A stretch of 64,000 nucleotides of DNA from Cantharellus purpuraceus (GCA_025174535.1 JALBUN010000045.1:1798001-1862000), one strand, 5' to 3'; positions 20,769 through 33,458 are shown, counted from the first letter of the stretch. Translations and numbers: made by a program. Notes: generated from the letters alone by a model not told the origin.

Positions 20769-21027
20769 ACTCTCCCCTATTGTTCCCCTATCTTGGTTCC
20801 CCTATTCCTTGCATCATCTAGTATAAAGAACTTGCCTGGTGCAGCACGGTTTCCTCAGCTTGATCTCTGAGGATATCTGCTGTACCAGGTGAGTCCCATG
20901 TATTTATCAGTGACAAGTGTATAGACTGAGGATATCCGCTGTACCAGCTGGCATTATTATCTCTTATCAGCTCTCACTTATTGAGTATCTTGTTGTTGTG
21001 GCCTTGTCATTCAGCATAGCCCTCACA
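20769..21027 (+). repeat. Diverged family A' 5' LTR, 5'-truncated
   Basis: This matches the last ~260 bp of the A LTR, ending GCCCTCACA at 21027. TATAAAG is near 20822 and AGCTTGATCT at 20857-20866. The first ~100 bp are replaced by repeat E. Confidence 0.8.
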
Positions 21028-21029
21028 GA

Positions 21030-21039
21030 AGATCAAGCT
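21030..21039 (+). promoter_or_regulatory. Predicted self-priming site, family A'
   Basis: AGATCAAGCT is perfectly complementary to 20857-20866. Both partners are unchanged even though the rest of this LTR has diverged. Confidence 0.55.
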
Positions 21040-21093
21040 CATAAGACAACCCCACACTTTATAAACACTTTCCCTATTACCCTCTACACCAAT

Positions 21094-22225
21094 CATGGCC
21101 AATCAACTTCCTGAGGCATATTGGGGCACTCTGGGTGAAAGTGGTGCCTTCTTGTGAGCCTTGCTCAACAGCCAAGTGCAGCAGCTCCAACAGCTGCAAC
21201 TCCAGAACCAGCACTTCCAGGGCCAGTTTGCCAATGTCCAGAACAACCTAGCTGAGGCTGCCACAGCTGCTGCTGTCACTGCAGCACAAACCATCTCCCC
21301 TCCAACATCTCCTCCTGCATCATCATCTGCTCATCCCATAAAAGGTGGCTGAACCAGAGAAATTTAGTGGAGACCATACAGAGACTGATGGGTTCATTTG
21401 TGCTATCAGGCTTGCCATTGCAATCCAGCCTGCATCTTTCCCAGATGAGCAGACCAAGATCCTCTATGCCCTCTCTTTCATGACAGCAGGTTCCGCTGAA
21501 GTATGGGCCCACAATGAGACCCAAGCAGTCATTGATGGGACTTCATCACTCTCCACTCTTGAAGAGTTCATTAGACAAGTGGAGAATGCCTTTGGAGACC
21601 CTGATCGCTCTTGAACAGTATGAACAAGGTTACATGATCTCAAGATGACAGCTGGCATGTCAGCAGATGAATACATGACATGGTTTGAGACACTGGCAGG
21701 AAGAACAGGGTTTAACAATGCGGCACTCAAAGATGCCTACATACGAGGGCTCCCTGCAATGATTCTTGAAAAGATCTACGCACAGCCAGTACTTCCAGTA
21801 GGTCTCAAGGCCTGGAAGGAAGCAACCCGTCAAATCAACCGCAACTACCATCACCTTGTAGAAGTGAAACAGGCACAGGCTCCCCACACCTCCCCCCGCC
21901 CCACTCCATCTTGAGCTCCCAACCCTCCTGCCATCTCTGCACCCACCACTCCTGCACCATTTAGTGGTGCTGTACCCATGGACATTGACTCCAGCCATCA
22001 TCATATTGAAACTTGAATGTGCTATAATTGTGGCAAGCGTGGCCATATCTCCCCAGCATGCACTGAACCACACAGAGAATGTATTCGAGCTGATTTGACA
22101 AAAGCAGCCATTGACAGTATGGTCTCTGAATCAGTTGCAGCTGCAATGGATGCCAAAGAAACAGCACAGAAGGCATCCACTCCAGCACAAGAGGAAAAGC
22201 AGGGTTTTCAGGCCAGTCAGCGGTG
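21094..22225 (+). pseudogene. Family A' gag (decayed)
   Basis: This is homologous to 9329-10393: an N-terminal QLQQL coiled coil, the capsid region (FSGDHTETDGF through ATRQINRNY) and the CYNCGKRGHISPAC knuckle. It is broken by a frameshift near 21350 and by TGA codons near 21614, 21620, 21912 and 22014, most where the A copy has an arginine codon. Not functional. Confidence 0.85.
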
Positions 22226-23092
22226 AAGAGCATGCCCCGCTTGACAAATTGGTTTCCAGTTCTTGAATCATGTACAATAGGGCTCACAAGTGATATGCTA
22301 CACTCATATCCCCCCTGTGATCAAACTGAAACCAAAACAGCCATGCCTAAAACTTCTTCTCAACTCCTAACTGAACACAATGACTTTCCCCGCATTTATG
22401 TTCAATCTGCAGACATCCGTTGATGTACAAGAATTCCTCTGAAAATCCACTCTGTAGACACTGGATACCCTCTAGCAGTGGACGTGCTTCTTGACAGTGG
22501 AGCTACAGAGATGTTCATTGATGTAGAATACGTCAAGGCAGAAAAACTCTAAACACGTCCCCTGCAACGTGCCATACCTGTTTATAACATTGATGGGACC
22601 CCCAACGAAGCCGGTTCAATCAAGGAAGAAGTTGACCTCATCTGCACATATGGGACCCATAGGGAATGTGCCACATTCTCTGTTACAAGCTTGGGAAGCC
22701 TTGGTATCATCATTGGTCACACTTGGCTCGTAAAACACAATCCAGAGGTGAACTGGTGCACAGGAGAGATAAAGATGACTCATTGCCCTGATTCATGTGG
22801 AGAAGTACCGGAAAACAGAGAGCCCTTAACTGGAACCACTCTGTTGAATGGCAAGAACCCACACAGGCAACCCCTACTTGAGGAGGGATTTGTCATCTTT
22901 GTGGAAGAAGACTTGGAGAAGATCTGTGCAGGCTCAACAGTCTCACAACAGCTTGCACAGAAGGCCACAGAATCTGCTCCTGTCAAACTCCTTGAAGATA
23001 TCATCCCAAAGGCATATTGGGGATTTAAGGATGTTTTCTCAAAGGAGTCGTTTGATCAGCTTCCACCTCAGCAACCATGGGACCATGCCATT
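22226..23092 (+). pseudogene. Family A' protease region
   Basis: Contains VQSADIR, then TGA where the A copy has CGA, then the retropepsin motif LLDSGATEMFID (22490-22530), IVGHTWLVKHNPEV and YWGFKDVF. It ends at 23092 at a complete A LTR; RT, integrase and the rest are missing. Confidence 0.8.
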
Positions 23093-23454
23093 TGTCAGAG
23101 TTCAAATAAGTCATATTCTATTTTTAGTATTTTCTCTTGACACCCCTATCAGCGCAGCCTGTCAGGGTGCGTCTCCCCTATTTCATTGCCCCTATCACTT
23201 CCCCTATCTTTCCTCCCCTATCTTGGTTCTCCTATCCGTCTCCATCATTTAGTATAAAGACTCGCCTTGGTGCAGTGTGATCCCCTCAGCTTGATCTCTG
23301 AGGATATCCACTGTACCAGGTAAGTCCCATGTATTTATCAGAAACAGCTGTATAGACTGAGGATATCCGCTGTACCAGCTGGCATTATTTCTTATCAGCT
23401 CTCACTTATTGAGTATCTTGTTGTTGTGGCCTCGTCATCAGCGTCGCCCTCACA
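23093..23454 (+). repeat. Family A LTR
   Basis: Complete 362 bp (TGTCAGAG..CCTCACA). It is closer to the LTRs at 708 and 8899 than to the A' LTR at 20769, so it is probably not the partner of the A' 5' LTR. No 5-bp duplication is visible (CCATT left, GTCCC right). Confidence 0.85.
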
Positions 23455-23585
23455 GTCCCATGTATTTATCAGAAACAGCTGTATAGACTGAGGATATCCG
23501 CTGTACCAGCTGGCATTATCTCTTATCAGCTCTCACTTATCAAGTATCTTGTTGTTGTGGCCTCATCATCAGCGTCACCCTCACA
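23455..23585 (+). repeat. Tandem partial family A LTR
   Basis: Repeats the last ~131 bp of the LTR (GTCCCATGTATTTATCAG..CCTCACA) directly after the complete copy. Family D sequence starts at 23586. Confidence 0.85.
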
Positions 23586-23905
23586 GTGGGAGGATAGGTC
23601 GGCGATGGCAACTGAAATTCTACCTCACGTTCGACTCTTCTATCCATGTTACGATATAGAGGCAAAATGCCGAGGAATGTATATGGTTCAACAGAATCAT
23701 GAAAGAATATAGGATCGCCAATGGCATAAGAGAGACATGGTGGGGATCTTGGATGTTGAAAGAGTTTTGGAAGTATTTTGACGCATGGAGGTGGCTTAAC
23801 ATGCCCGTGGAGCTCGGCGTATTTTTGATAGTGCTCTGTGTCCAGAGACCAGTGTGACATATTATTAGAAGTGATGTTGGAGAGGGGAATAGAATTGGAA
23901 GCCAT
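23586..23905 (-). pseudogene. Family D accessory ORF, 3'-truncated copy
   Basis: ATG 23905. It has the same core (YAIGDPIFFHDSVEPYTF) as 19164-19598, is open through the core, and is cut at 23586 by LTR sequence that replaces the C-terminus. It sits directly after the D pol end (24114), which fixes the gene's place in the element. Confidence 0.65.
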
Positions 23906-24113
23906 ATGAATGATGATGAAAGGATTGGTGTGAATAGAAGGCTGATAATGATCGATGGCTAGAATTAGAGACTGAGGTGGAGAGGGAGTTGTGGCGCTAT
24001 TTAAAAGTTGATACGAAAAGATGCTGGTGGAGTTGGACTGTCAGAGTGTTTCAATATATGTCCTCGATGCGTCCTGGCTCGTCATCCACCCTTCTCTTAA
24101 AATTTGACTGTCC

Positions 24114-27100
24114 TCAGTCAACTAATTCTTCATCAGAATCATCGTCAGATGCATCATCAGGTTCATCCAAAGGAAGCTTATCAGGAGAGAGAGGTTTTCC
24201 ATCTCGAAAGTGGTAAGGTAGGAGGCGGAATGATGCAACTCCTCTTTTTGAAATCATCCCATCTAGTTCCTTCAAGACATATGATCCTCCTGCAGTACGT
24301 TGCACAACTTCGAATGGCCCAAGGTAACGTGGTTTCATCTTCCGACCCAATTCCTTCTCAACTCTGGAGTTCCAAACTAATACCAAATCTCCTGGCTTGT
24401 GCTCTCCCTTCCATAATCGGTGCTGGTAATGTCGCTCAAATTCAAGTTTGCCCTTTAATCGTGACTGGTGCAAAGTGTCTGCTGCTTTGTGGACATCAGC
24501 ATCATGCTTGACTAGCTGACGAATTCGAAGTGCAAGGAGTTCATGTGTGGGAAGATTCTTCTTATACCCTGATAAGATAAGTGGCTTCGAAAAGATCAAG
24601 GGGAAGAATGGGGTTGATTCCATAGAGAAGATAATATGGTGAAAATCTGGTGGCTTTCCTGATTGTAACACGATCAGCAAAGAATGCATGATGGACTAGG
24701 TCTGGCCATTTGGATATGTTTCCTTTGCATGCCTTGACTAGGGCTTCTCAAATCATGAAATGTCCCCTTTCAACAATTCCATTGGCTCGTGAATTGTAGG
24801 GTGATATCCGAATCTGTGGAATTCCATAGCGTTGAAGCAGTTCTTCTGTTGCACCTTTGGCTTCTGAACCATTGTCTGTCACAATCTCTGCAATGCTCCC
24901 ATAACAGCAAATGAGTTCCTCAAATATAAATTGAGAGACAGCATGTGCTGAGGCCTTCTTCAGTTTCCATCCTTCTGCAGCTCCTGAAAGGTCATCTCAA
25001 GCAGCAACAATGTACCGGTAACCATGAACCTTGGGCATCAACATAATGTCCAGATAAACCTTTGTGAATAAAGTAGCTGGAGTCGAAATAGTAGGTGGAA
25101 TATGAACTTTGAATGTGGAGCAAATTTGACACTGGTGGCATGTGCGAACAAAGTGTTTGACATCTGTGATGTATGATGGCCACCAAAATCAAAGTGAAAT
25201 GGTCTTGGCAGTTGAATAAGCTCCTCAATGTCCTAAGTTGTCATGTGAGAGTCAAATAATTTGAGTACGTCTCTTGGGATCAAGGATAACTTGGAGAGGT
25301 CGAGTCGCAGTACGCTTCCATATCTTGTCATTTTTGAGAAAATAATATCACACTTTCTTGTCAAGGAATGCTTTCCTTTGCATGCTGTTGGCAAACGCAG
25401 GAAGCTGGAGATTAGAAAGGAACTGGTAGATCTGGTGTAGCAGCTCATCAGAGTGTCTGGCACCATAAGCTTGAAAGACGTTATGCCACCCTCCTCTTTG
25501 AGGTGATCCGTATAGTGCTGTCCAACCTTCTCCTGATCGTGAATGAATGTGATAAGCTTCTTCAAACCAGTCATCTTCTTCATCTTCCTCTACCTCAGAG
25601 TCCTCTTCTGTAACAGGTCAACATGAAAGAGCATCTGGTCCTTTGTGCTGTGAAGCTGGTACATGAACGAGGGTGAAGTCAAAAAGAAGGATGCCTGCAA
25701 TCCAACGATTTAGTGTCACATTTGGCTGAAGGTCAGGATTATTAATCATGTCCTTTATGTACTTCGCATCAACTTTGATGTAGAGGTTCTTGACACCTGT
25801 GAGGTGCAAACGATTTTGACAAAGGGCACGATAGAGACCGAACAGTTCTAGCTTGGATTGACTGTAACGTGCTTCTCGTTTGTTGACTGGAATAGAACTG
25901 AATCGTATGAGGCATCGATGATTTTGGGAATCAATGTGGTAAATGATATATCCAATGGCAATGGAGGATGTGTCCATGGCTAGGATAATGGGCCGTCCAG
26001 ACTTGTAATCAATTGCAATAAGAGCTGGTGATGTTGCAACTGCTTCCTTGAGAATGTCCATGGCTTCTTGGTGTGACTCATTCCACTCAAATGGTACATC
26101 TTTTCAGAGTAGTTCTGTCAGTGGACGTGCAAGCTCAGAGTACTTCTCGATCCATATGCACATTGTGCCACAAAGTCCTAAAAATCCTCTGACATGTGTC
26201 GTATTTGTTGGTGCATGTGATGGATCTGGGAGTCATCCTTCATATGTAAGCCTTTGGCCAACTAGGGTCACTTCGGGTCGAGCAACTTGAGACTTCTTTG
26301 GAGAAATCGTGGCTCCAGCATGTGTGATGTAATGTAAGACTCAATTGACAACAATGGCATGTTCCCATACGAAACATCTGATTCCTGGGTTTTCTGGTAT
26401 GGTCTCGTACAATCCATCTGGCAATTCATATCGTGTGGGTGGACCTTTGATTCCTATATCATCCATCATGACACCAACATTATGAGGAATTTCATCCTGA
26501 AGAATGAATGTAGTGCAGTTCTGAAATTCAGCGACAGCATTAGTGTATCCCATAGGATAACCAGATAGAAGATCGAAACTGGAGTAGATGGAATGTGCTG
26601 CAAATGGTTCCACGAAAGCGTCCAGGTTTGGAGGGAGTCCAGCATCTTTGATCGTAATACTGTTAAGTGATCTGAGGTCAATCACGTTTTGCAGTCTGCC
26701 ATCACTTTTAGGCACACAAAACATGGATGATCGATACGATCCTTGGCTTGGCTCGAAAACTCCAATGTTAAGCTTTGTTCGAATGATCTGGACAACATTG
26801 TCAACCAGTGCTGGGGGTATAGGGATTTGTCGATCTGTCCAAGGGACATGCTTGATAACTGGGATAATATAATCTGAGAAATAATCCTGTCAAAGGGTTC
26901 TGCGTTCTTCTTCAATAAAAGCTAGGACTTCCTGATTATTAGCGAGTGCCATAATAAACAACTTCTCTTCTTCTGGCCATAAGAAACCTTCTGGATTAAT
27001 TTTTAGAATATTAAGACATTCTTGGGTGAGTTTGGGAGTGGGGGTGAATTCTGGAGGATGAGGCAAAAGGGGAATAAGGGATAAAAGGGGATCTTCTGGG

Positions 27101-28875
27101 AATTTTCTTGTTACATGAGCTTCTTCTGGAAACGTAGCTGGAACAGGACGAATTCTTTGATCAACTGAAGAGAATTAGATAGTGAATTTGGAATTAAAGA
27201 ATGGTGAAATTGGGTATTGGGTGGTAGTTTAATGTCATTCTGGACAAAAGGGGTCGACTTGTCTAGGTGATGTCCTCATCTGTCTCCACTTCTTCCAGTT
27301 GCTGTGCTGATCTGATCGTCATTTGTGCTAGAAGCAAATCTGGAGAGGGGTAATCTCAGCCAAAAAAATGGTTCTGAAAGGTACCAAAAAGTCTTCTGCA
27401 TGCTTGGCTGGAATGATGCATGTTTCCCATATCTTCCTATCATTAGGGTCCTGTCGGCAGAGCCATGTCCCTGTTTCTCTTTCATCAATAGAAATGCAGT
27501 TTCATTGCTGCCAAGGTCGACCTAATAACAGTGAGAACGGAACCTTTCCACCAACCCAAAGGTCTGTAAGGGTTACAAGATTGCCTGCCGTGAGAGTAAC
27601 ATTATGGCAACGTCCTTCCATTGGAGTTTCATGTTGACCAGCATCTCGCATAGACATGAATGGAGTAGTGTTGATTGGAATATTGCATTGGATACACATC
27701 CTCTTGTTGATAATGTCAAGTTCTGATCCACAATTGATAATAGTGTTGACGGTATACTTGTCATCTAATGTCATCCTGATGGAAATGAGATGTGCGTCAT
27801 GGGGGTGATATGATGCTGTCATTCCCATGGAATGGACTTCTCCAATCTGGTTGGTCTGAGAGACTCTAGTTAGCTGCAAATACTCCCGCATACGTTTGGC
27901 CATAAGTGGGGATGATCCAAGGGCTTCTGAAATAGTAATAGTAATGGGTGTATCGCATATCTTCTGGAAAAATTGATCTGTGTCAAAATCCTTGTGACAC
28001 TGCGATTGAAGCTTGGAAGATGCTGGAATCGTAGCAGAAGGAGGTCGTGGGAGAATCTTTGGAAGAGTTTTAGGTGTCTTGGGAAGCTTCGGTTTGATTG
28101 CTGGTTTGACTGGTTTTGCAGATGTAGTAGGGGTAGTAGTTGGCGGTACAGATTTCCTAGACCTTGACTGTTTAGCTGGTGTGCTAGGAGGAACGTACTG
28201 TGGTACATCTGAATCATTGACGTCTTCCATGATTTGATCATCATCATTTGGATCGAAAGGTAATGCTGTCATATCGTAGGGGATAATGGTAGGTCCTGGA
28301 ATCACTGGTGCTTGTACTGGAATAGGAGCTGATTGTCGAACAGGTGGCGACACATAAGGAGCTGGTGTCACAACTGGTGCTGGGGTTGAAAATAATGGTG
28401 GTACGACAGAAGACTGTGGCATAGGTGCTGGTGTAGAAGGTGGTGCCGGTGTAGTGGTCCTTGGAAGTTTAGGAGCCATGGGTTTCTTTGGAACTGAGTT
28501 CTCCTTCTCATATTCTTCATTCCTATGAGACCTTTCCAATGGCGGTGGATATACCCCCTCAAATTTGACCCTCTTCAAATGTTCCGTACGGTGCTCATCT
28601 CTTGATCTTGCCGCTGGATAAACCTCTGATGCATATACATTCCCTAAGATATCCTGTTCATCATCATCATCAGACGAAATGCTGCTGTGGTTGTAACATC
28701 CAAGTATGAGATTGGTTGCAGAAGTAGGTTGGTCTACATTAACTCTGCTCCGGAAGGCAAGTTCCCGGTTGATCGCATTCAAGATCATTTCTGTGCCATT
28801 TTGAAGGATATTAGTTCCATCAGACCATGCTATGCGTCCTTCAGATGTGTGTATTATGGTTCCTGCCTTAATCAT
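24114..28875 (-). pseudogene. Family D pol (protease, RT, RNase H, integrase)
   Basis: Minus strand: a Pro-rich N-terminal region with protease (28875-27502; active-site position reads IINCGSELDIIN, Asn for the catalytic Asp); RT with SDGRLQNVIDLRSLNS, FDLLSGYPMG and MMDDIGIKGPPTRYELPDG (26724-26341); RNase H (26061-25618, AMDTSSIAIG through HKGPDALSC); integrase zinc finger and core (25250-24690, several breaks); a GPY-like C-terminus (PRYLGPFEVV), ending acidic at 24114. No chromodomain is visible. This RT type (MDDI..KGPPTRYELPDG) is common in Agaricomycete gypsy elements. Numerous stops and frameshifts make it non-functional. Confidence 0.85.
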
Positions 28876-28884
28876 TGTGTCAGC

Positions 28885-29978
28885 TTATAGGCATCGCTTT
28901 GTTGAGTGTCCTTGTTCTCCGCAAAAATAACATTCATATGGGCTACCATTAGACATCTGGTTGGGACTCAAGTGAGCAGTGCTGGTTCTAGTGACACTGT
29001 CACTTGGATGTTTGGGGGGGATGGTAAGAATGCTGGCAGTACTGGGTGCTTTCGTGACAATTCGAAAATATAGGGAGGCGTACGATGGGTCATTTAGATT
29101 CATTCTCTGGAGTTTGTCAATCAGGTCGGCAACTTCATCTGCATCCTTCTGGGTGGGTTCTGCTACCATCTTTGATTTCTTCTGCACATCCTTGGTATGC
29201 TTGCCATGGGCTTTCTCCTTCACTTTCCCCTTGGAAGTATACTTTGTCCTTCTGACATCTTCATCAGTGCTGTCGCTGCTGTCATCGGAGTCGTCGTTGT
29301 GGTTATCTGAGTCAGAATCATCAGAATCATCTTCTGAAGGAGGAGTCGTCCAAGTCCTCATCATAGAAACATGAGATATCAAAGACATGCTGAGCTGCTG
29401 CAACAATAATATCAATGGGGAAAGGGGTGGAACGTGTGAGTCTGGGGTTCTCCTGAAGCATTCGATCTTCAAGCTTCTTCTGCGTAGATCGAGGGATTCC
29501 CTTACAGAAATACTTCCAGTACTCCTCAATCGTAATCTTCTTGTTCTGATACAGCCATCCACCGATCCGAGCGAACTTCCGCTGGTGCTTGTGGAAATTG
29601 GAGAGACTGCGAATACGATGGTTATGAGCTTTGGAAATGAACTTGACGAGGTCTTTCTCTTTGAAGCGCTTCTCAGTCTTTGACATGATCGAAGAGTTTC
29701 CAAAGGGTGTCAGCAAAAGGTCTCCATTCCTTTGCCGTATACTCCTCTAGTCCTTCAATCGTCTCCCGAATGGATTTCTTGACATGACGAGTAATAATTT
29801 CAAACCAATCGTCGTTACTGAGGTTGTAGGCCTGTGCGAGTGATTCAAACTCCTTGAGGAATCAATCGATTTTGTCGTATTGCCCAGTAAAATATTTTGG
29901 TGCATTTTGAGAGTGAGGGATAGGAAAGTCGAGTTTGGAACGTGTGGAGGAAGGTATCGAGGTGTTAGGTTGAGCCAT
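28885..29978 (-). pseudogene. Family D gag with zinc knuckle
   Basis: ATG 29978 (MAQPNTSIPSS). The capsid-like part runs to about 29330, then an Asp/Ser-rich acidic stretch (29330-29200), a basic Lys stretch, and the knuckle CYFCGEQGHSTKRC (about 28925-28885). An in-frame TGA lies near 29862 and frame changes near 29690 and 29330. Confidence 0.8.
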
Positions 29979-30118
29979 TGCAATGGATTTGAGGGGAGGT
30001 GATGCTTGTATGTTGTTGAAGGGAGATCAGGTGTGTAGTTAGAGCGTACTCAGAGGTTGGAATAGTTAGATATCTCCCAGCTGCCAGTCAACAATTCATC
30101 CTTTATGGTCTTTGACAT

Positions 30119-30136
30119 GCCTCTCTGGGGCAGCCA
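30119..30136 (-). promoter_or_regulatory. Candidate tRNA primer-binding site, family D
   Basis: On the minus strand TGGCTGCCCCAGAGAGGC begins 4 nt beyond the LTR end at 30141. Starting with TGG, the complement of CCA, it looks like a conventional tRNA primer site, unlike families A-C. I cannot name the tRNA. Confidence 0.4.
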
Positions 30137-30140
30137 CTTA

Positions 30141-30872
30141 TGTCGGTTCGCTTAAGGAATAGATCCTATAAGCCTGCGCGCAACGGTCCTAGCAAACAGA
30201 CAGTGTGTAACGCAGTTGTTCAGCACTCCAAAGATCAATCAGGTCGAGGGGTAGAGGTAGCAATGAGTAATAGGGAAGTGGAATAGTGCTCTGTGGTTGG
30301 ATGAGGATGGGAGCAAAAGGTCGGTCCCAATGGCTGATCGTGCTCTGTGACTGGATGACAATGGGGAGCCCGGTTGGGAGGTACATGAAAGCTGGTTTCA
30401 GGAGAAGCGACCTCTCAGTGGCAGAGGGAAATCTGGTCATTGAACCAAGGTGCTTTGCCTCAGTGTAGAGCTGATGGATTGTGATGTAGAGCGTAGAGCG
30501 TAGACTTAGAGCATGGACTTTAACTTTAGAGCATTGGCTGAAAACTTGTTGATTGATTCCAAAGGCGAAAACTAGTGCCCTTTTATATACAAATCCCCAA
30601 GGCACAACAACACAATATGAGGAGCAAATGATGTGATATGATGCAAGGAATGCTGATCAATCCAGCTGACGAAGCGTGTGAAGTTGAACTACTAATGGGG
30701 AAATCATGGAGAAATGAAGCAACAGATAGGGGTAATCTTTGTAAGAATAGAGGGTGATGAGTAATAAAAGAACCAAAATAGAACAAGGATGAGTAAGTTG
30801 TGTATGAATGAATTAAAAGATGAAACAGGGGTGAGTCATATAAAAAAACAATAGAAACGTCCACCAATACCA
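30141..30872 (-). repeat. Family D LTR, copy 3 (shared by two D units)
   Basis: Minus-strand LTR, TGGTATTGG..AACCGACA (start inferred), with a TATATAAAAGGGC promoter near 30570-30590. Its 3' side leads to the gag at 29978, so it acts as 5' LTR. Its 5' side abuts a D accessory ORF, so it is also the 3' LTR of a second D unit. Confidence 0.7.
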
Positions 30873-30925
30873 TCTTCCCTATGGCTCCGAAGGTAAATTG
30901 ACCCTGAGTCACATGAGGACTTCAG

Positions 30926-31333
30926 TCAGCATCCACAACAAATACTCCTTATTGTCTTAGTGATATGTCTCCATATGGTATCCTGTTCCAAGGATATTTG
31001 GTCCCTTTGCCTGACATGATGTAACCTGAGTTGGATTGAAGTGGGAGGATAGGTCGGCGATGGCAACTGAAATTCTACCTCATGTTTGACTCTTCTATCC
31101 ATGGAATGTATATGGTTCAACGGAATCATGAAAGAATATAGGATCGCCAATGGCATAAGAGAGACATGGTGGGGATCTTGGACGTTGAAAGAGTTTTGGA
31201 AGTATTTTGACGCATGGAGGTGGCTTAGCATGCCCATGGAGCTCAGGGTATTTTGATAGTCCTCTGTGTCCAGAGACCAGTGTGACGTATTATTAGAAGC
31301 GATGTTGGAGAGGGGAATAGAATTGGAAGCCAT
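30926..31333 (-). pseudogene. Family D accessory ORF, frameshifted copy
   Basis: ATG 31333 (MASNSIPLSNIASNN). It shifts frame at EDYQ near 31255 and lacks about 25 bp around the PYTF motif. The C-terminal part (RVRQRDQISLEQDTIWRH, CCGC) is recovered in another frame. Upstream bases 31340-31540 hold the D promoter region. Confidence 0.65.
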
Positions 31334-31544
31334 GTGAATGATGATGAAAGGATTGGTGTGAATAGAAGGCTGATAATGATCAATGGCGATGAAACACGAG
31401 TGACGATCGATGGCTAGAATTAGAGACTGAGGTGAAGAGGGAGTTGCGGCGCTATTTAAAAGTTTGATACAAAAAGATGCTGGCGGAGTTGGACTGTCAG
31501 AGTGTTTCAATATACGTCCTTGATGTGTCCTGGCTCATCAGCAT

Positions 31545-32935
31545 TCCGTAGGGTTTGTGCCTTTGCAATTTTGAGCGCATACACGTGGTGCAGGAGTTAC
31601 AGTAGTGTTGAATGTATTCTCGCATTTTTGGCCATATGTAATCTCGTCGGATTAATCCTTGTGTGCGATTTTGCCCGAAATGGCCTGAGATCAGGTGATC
31701 ATGGTAATACTGCAGAACTCGGAGTTGGAGACTCTTGGCATTGGGGATGTATATCCGGTTGTTGTGTCGGAGGTGTCCTTTGGGGTCAAGTAACCATTTC
31801 GGATCGGAAGGGTCGTCCAAGTGTTTAACTGCAACAGGATCCAATCGGAGTGATGAGCGGATGTTGGAGTGGAGTTGGTCAATGTCCATAATGGTGACAG
31901 CTCGGAGGGTGGGAGTCATGAGGGTGGATGCTCGTAGGGATGATGCCAGCTGCTTGTTAGTAAACACAGGGCGAAAGTTGTGTGGGTTTACAGTGGCATA
32001 GTTGCTATTCCCCTCTTTAGGGTAGACGTCCCATCATCTAGTTAAAGCATTGGGCTTTGCTCCGAGTCGACCAGGATGGAAATGGATAATGAGATTGAAC
32101 TGAGATGGGTATTCAGACCATCGGACTTGTCTCTGGGTGAGCAGTTTCGTTGTGGAGAAGTATTCCAAGTTCTTGTGGTCAGTTATGACATCCACCGGAT
32201 CGGAGGGACCTTCAAGGTAGTGTCTCCATATCTGGAAGGCTTCATATATGGCAAGGAGCTCTTTGTCATGGACATCATAGTTCAGTTCGGGGGGCGTAAA
32301 TGTACGTGAGTGAAAAGCGATTGGATGGACTTGTCCATTGTCCGGAGAGATGATGGACAGGATCGCAGCAAGTGCATAGTCGGAGGCATCAGTCTCTAAT
32401 AGGATAGGAACGTCTGGAACCCAATGAGTCAGTATCAGAGCAGAAGTAAAGGCCTTTTTCAAGGTCTCAAAGCTCTGTCTACATTCGTCAGTGAAATTCC
32501 ATTGGATACCCTTCCTAGTGAGTCAGGTGAGCAGAACAGTGATATCGGAGTAGCCATGAATGAAGTGGTGGTAGAAGTTGGTGAACCCTAGGAAGGACTG
32601 TATGTCCTTGACTTTCTGGAGTTCTGGCCATTCCTGTATGGCTTTGATTTTGTCATCAGACATTGTCAATCCTGCTGGGGAGAGGATATAGCCTAGGTAT
32701 TTGACCGAGTCGGAGTGGAATTCGCATTTGTCAGCGCGGGCGAAGAGGCCATGTTTTTGGAGACATCAGAGTACCTCTTGGACATGTGTCCGATGTTCTT
32801 CTTTGTTGTCCAAATATACCAAAATGTCATCTAAGTAAACGAGGACAGTCACATCAAGGAGGTCGGCAAAGGTATCATTCATGAACCTCTGGAAGGCAGC
32901 CGGAGCATTGGTTAGTCCGAAGGGCATGATGCACC
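31545..32935 (-). pseudogene. Family B pol fragment (RT to integrase), inverted arm
   Basis: The minus strand is near-identical to 35793-37183 in the adjacent plus-strand B element. Coordinates sum to 68728 throughout, so there is no net indel, and a 142-residue RNase H frame is identical in both. It contains YLDDIL (RT), LETDASDYALAA (RNase H) and the integrase zinc finger. Even the TGA stops are shared. It ends exactly at the first base of the B LTR (32936) on one side and at D sequence near 31545 on the other. Confidence 0.88.
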
Positions 32936-33456
32936 TGTTATGACTATATTCATTAACATCCAGATCCCCATCCGATCCACTCAGATCCCCACGCATATGA
33001 AATCTATACTCCATTTGGAAACCGCCATCTCCATCTACCTGTCCGATTGTCACTGCTGATTCCACCCATCCATCTCCGGTTCCCATTGATGCATCAGCAT
33101 CACCATAGGAACCCAGACATCCGTCCCCATTGGACTCGGACATACTCATGTAAGGTCTTCGGCCTTGGAGACCCATCACCGGAGTAATTATTATTAGATT
33201 TCAAAATATGTATTTAAGTTGCCCAACTGGGGACTTCATTCCCCAGTTCAAATATTGAATCACGCCTAGTTCCTAAGTCTGATCCTAACTCTCTAAGTTA
33301 TACTCCGTCTCTGAAATCTCGGACACCGGTATTAGTGAGGGTGCAGCACATAAGCTGAAGCCATGTCCGTTCCGACCCCCACGACATGCTCCGACTCCGA
33401 CCCAACCTCCAACCTCGATCTCCGACCCAATCTCCAATTGGACCTAGTGTGTAACA
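32936..33456 (+). repeat. 5' LTR of the nearly complete family B element
   Basis: 521 bp, TGTTATG..GTGTAACA. TATTTAAG starts at 33211 and a perfect 8-bp inverted repeat AACTGGGG / CCCCAGTT lies at 33225-33248. It differs from the 3' LTR (40866-41392) at many sites, often CG versus TG/CA, so the insertion is old or strongly mutated. Confidence 0.9.
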
Positions 33457-33458
33457 GT

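Noticed and set aside
32076..32309. 77- and 88-residue frames antisense to RNase H/integrase, identical at 36419-36652 and 36727-36993
   Set aside because: They are shadows of pol codons in both arms of the inverted repeat; identity reflects DNA identity.
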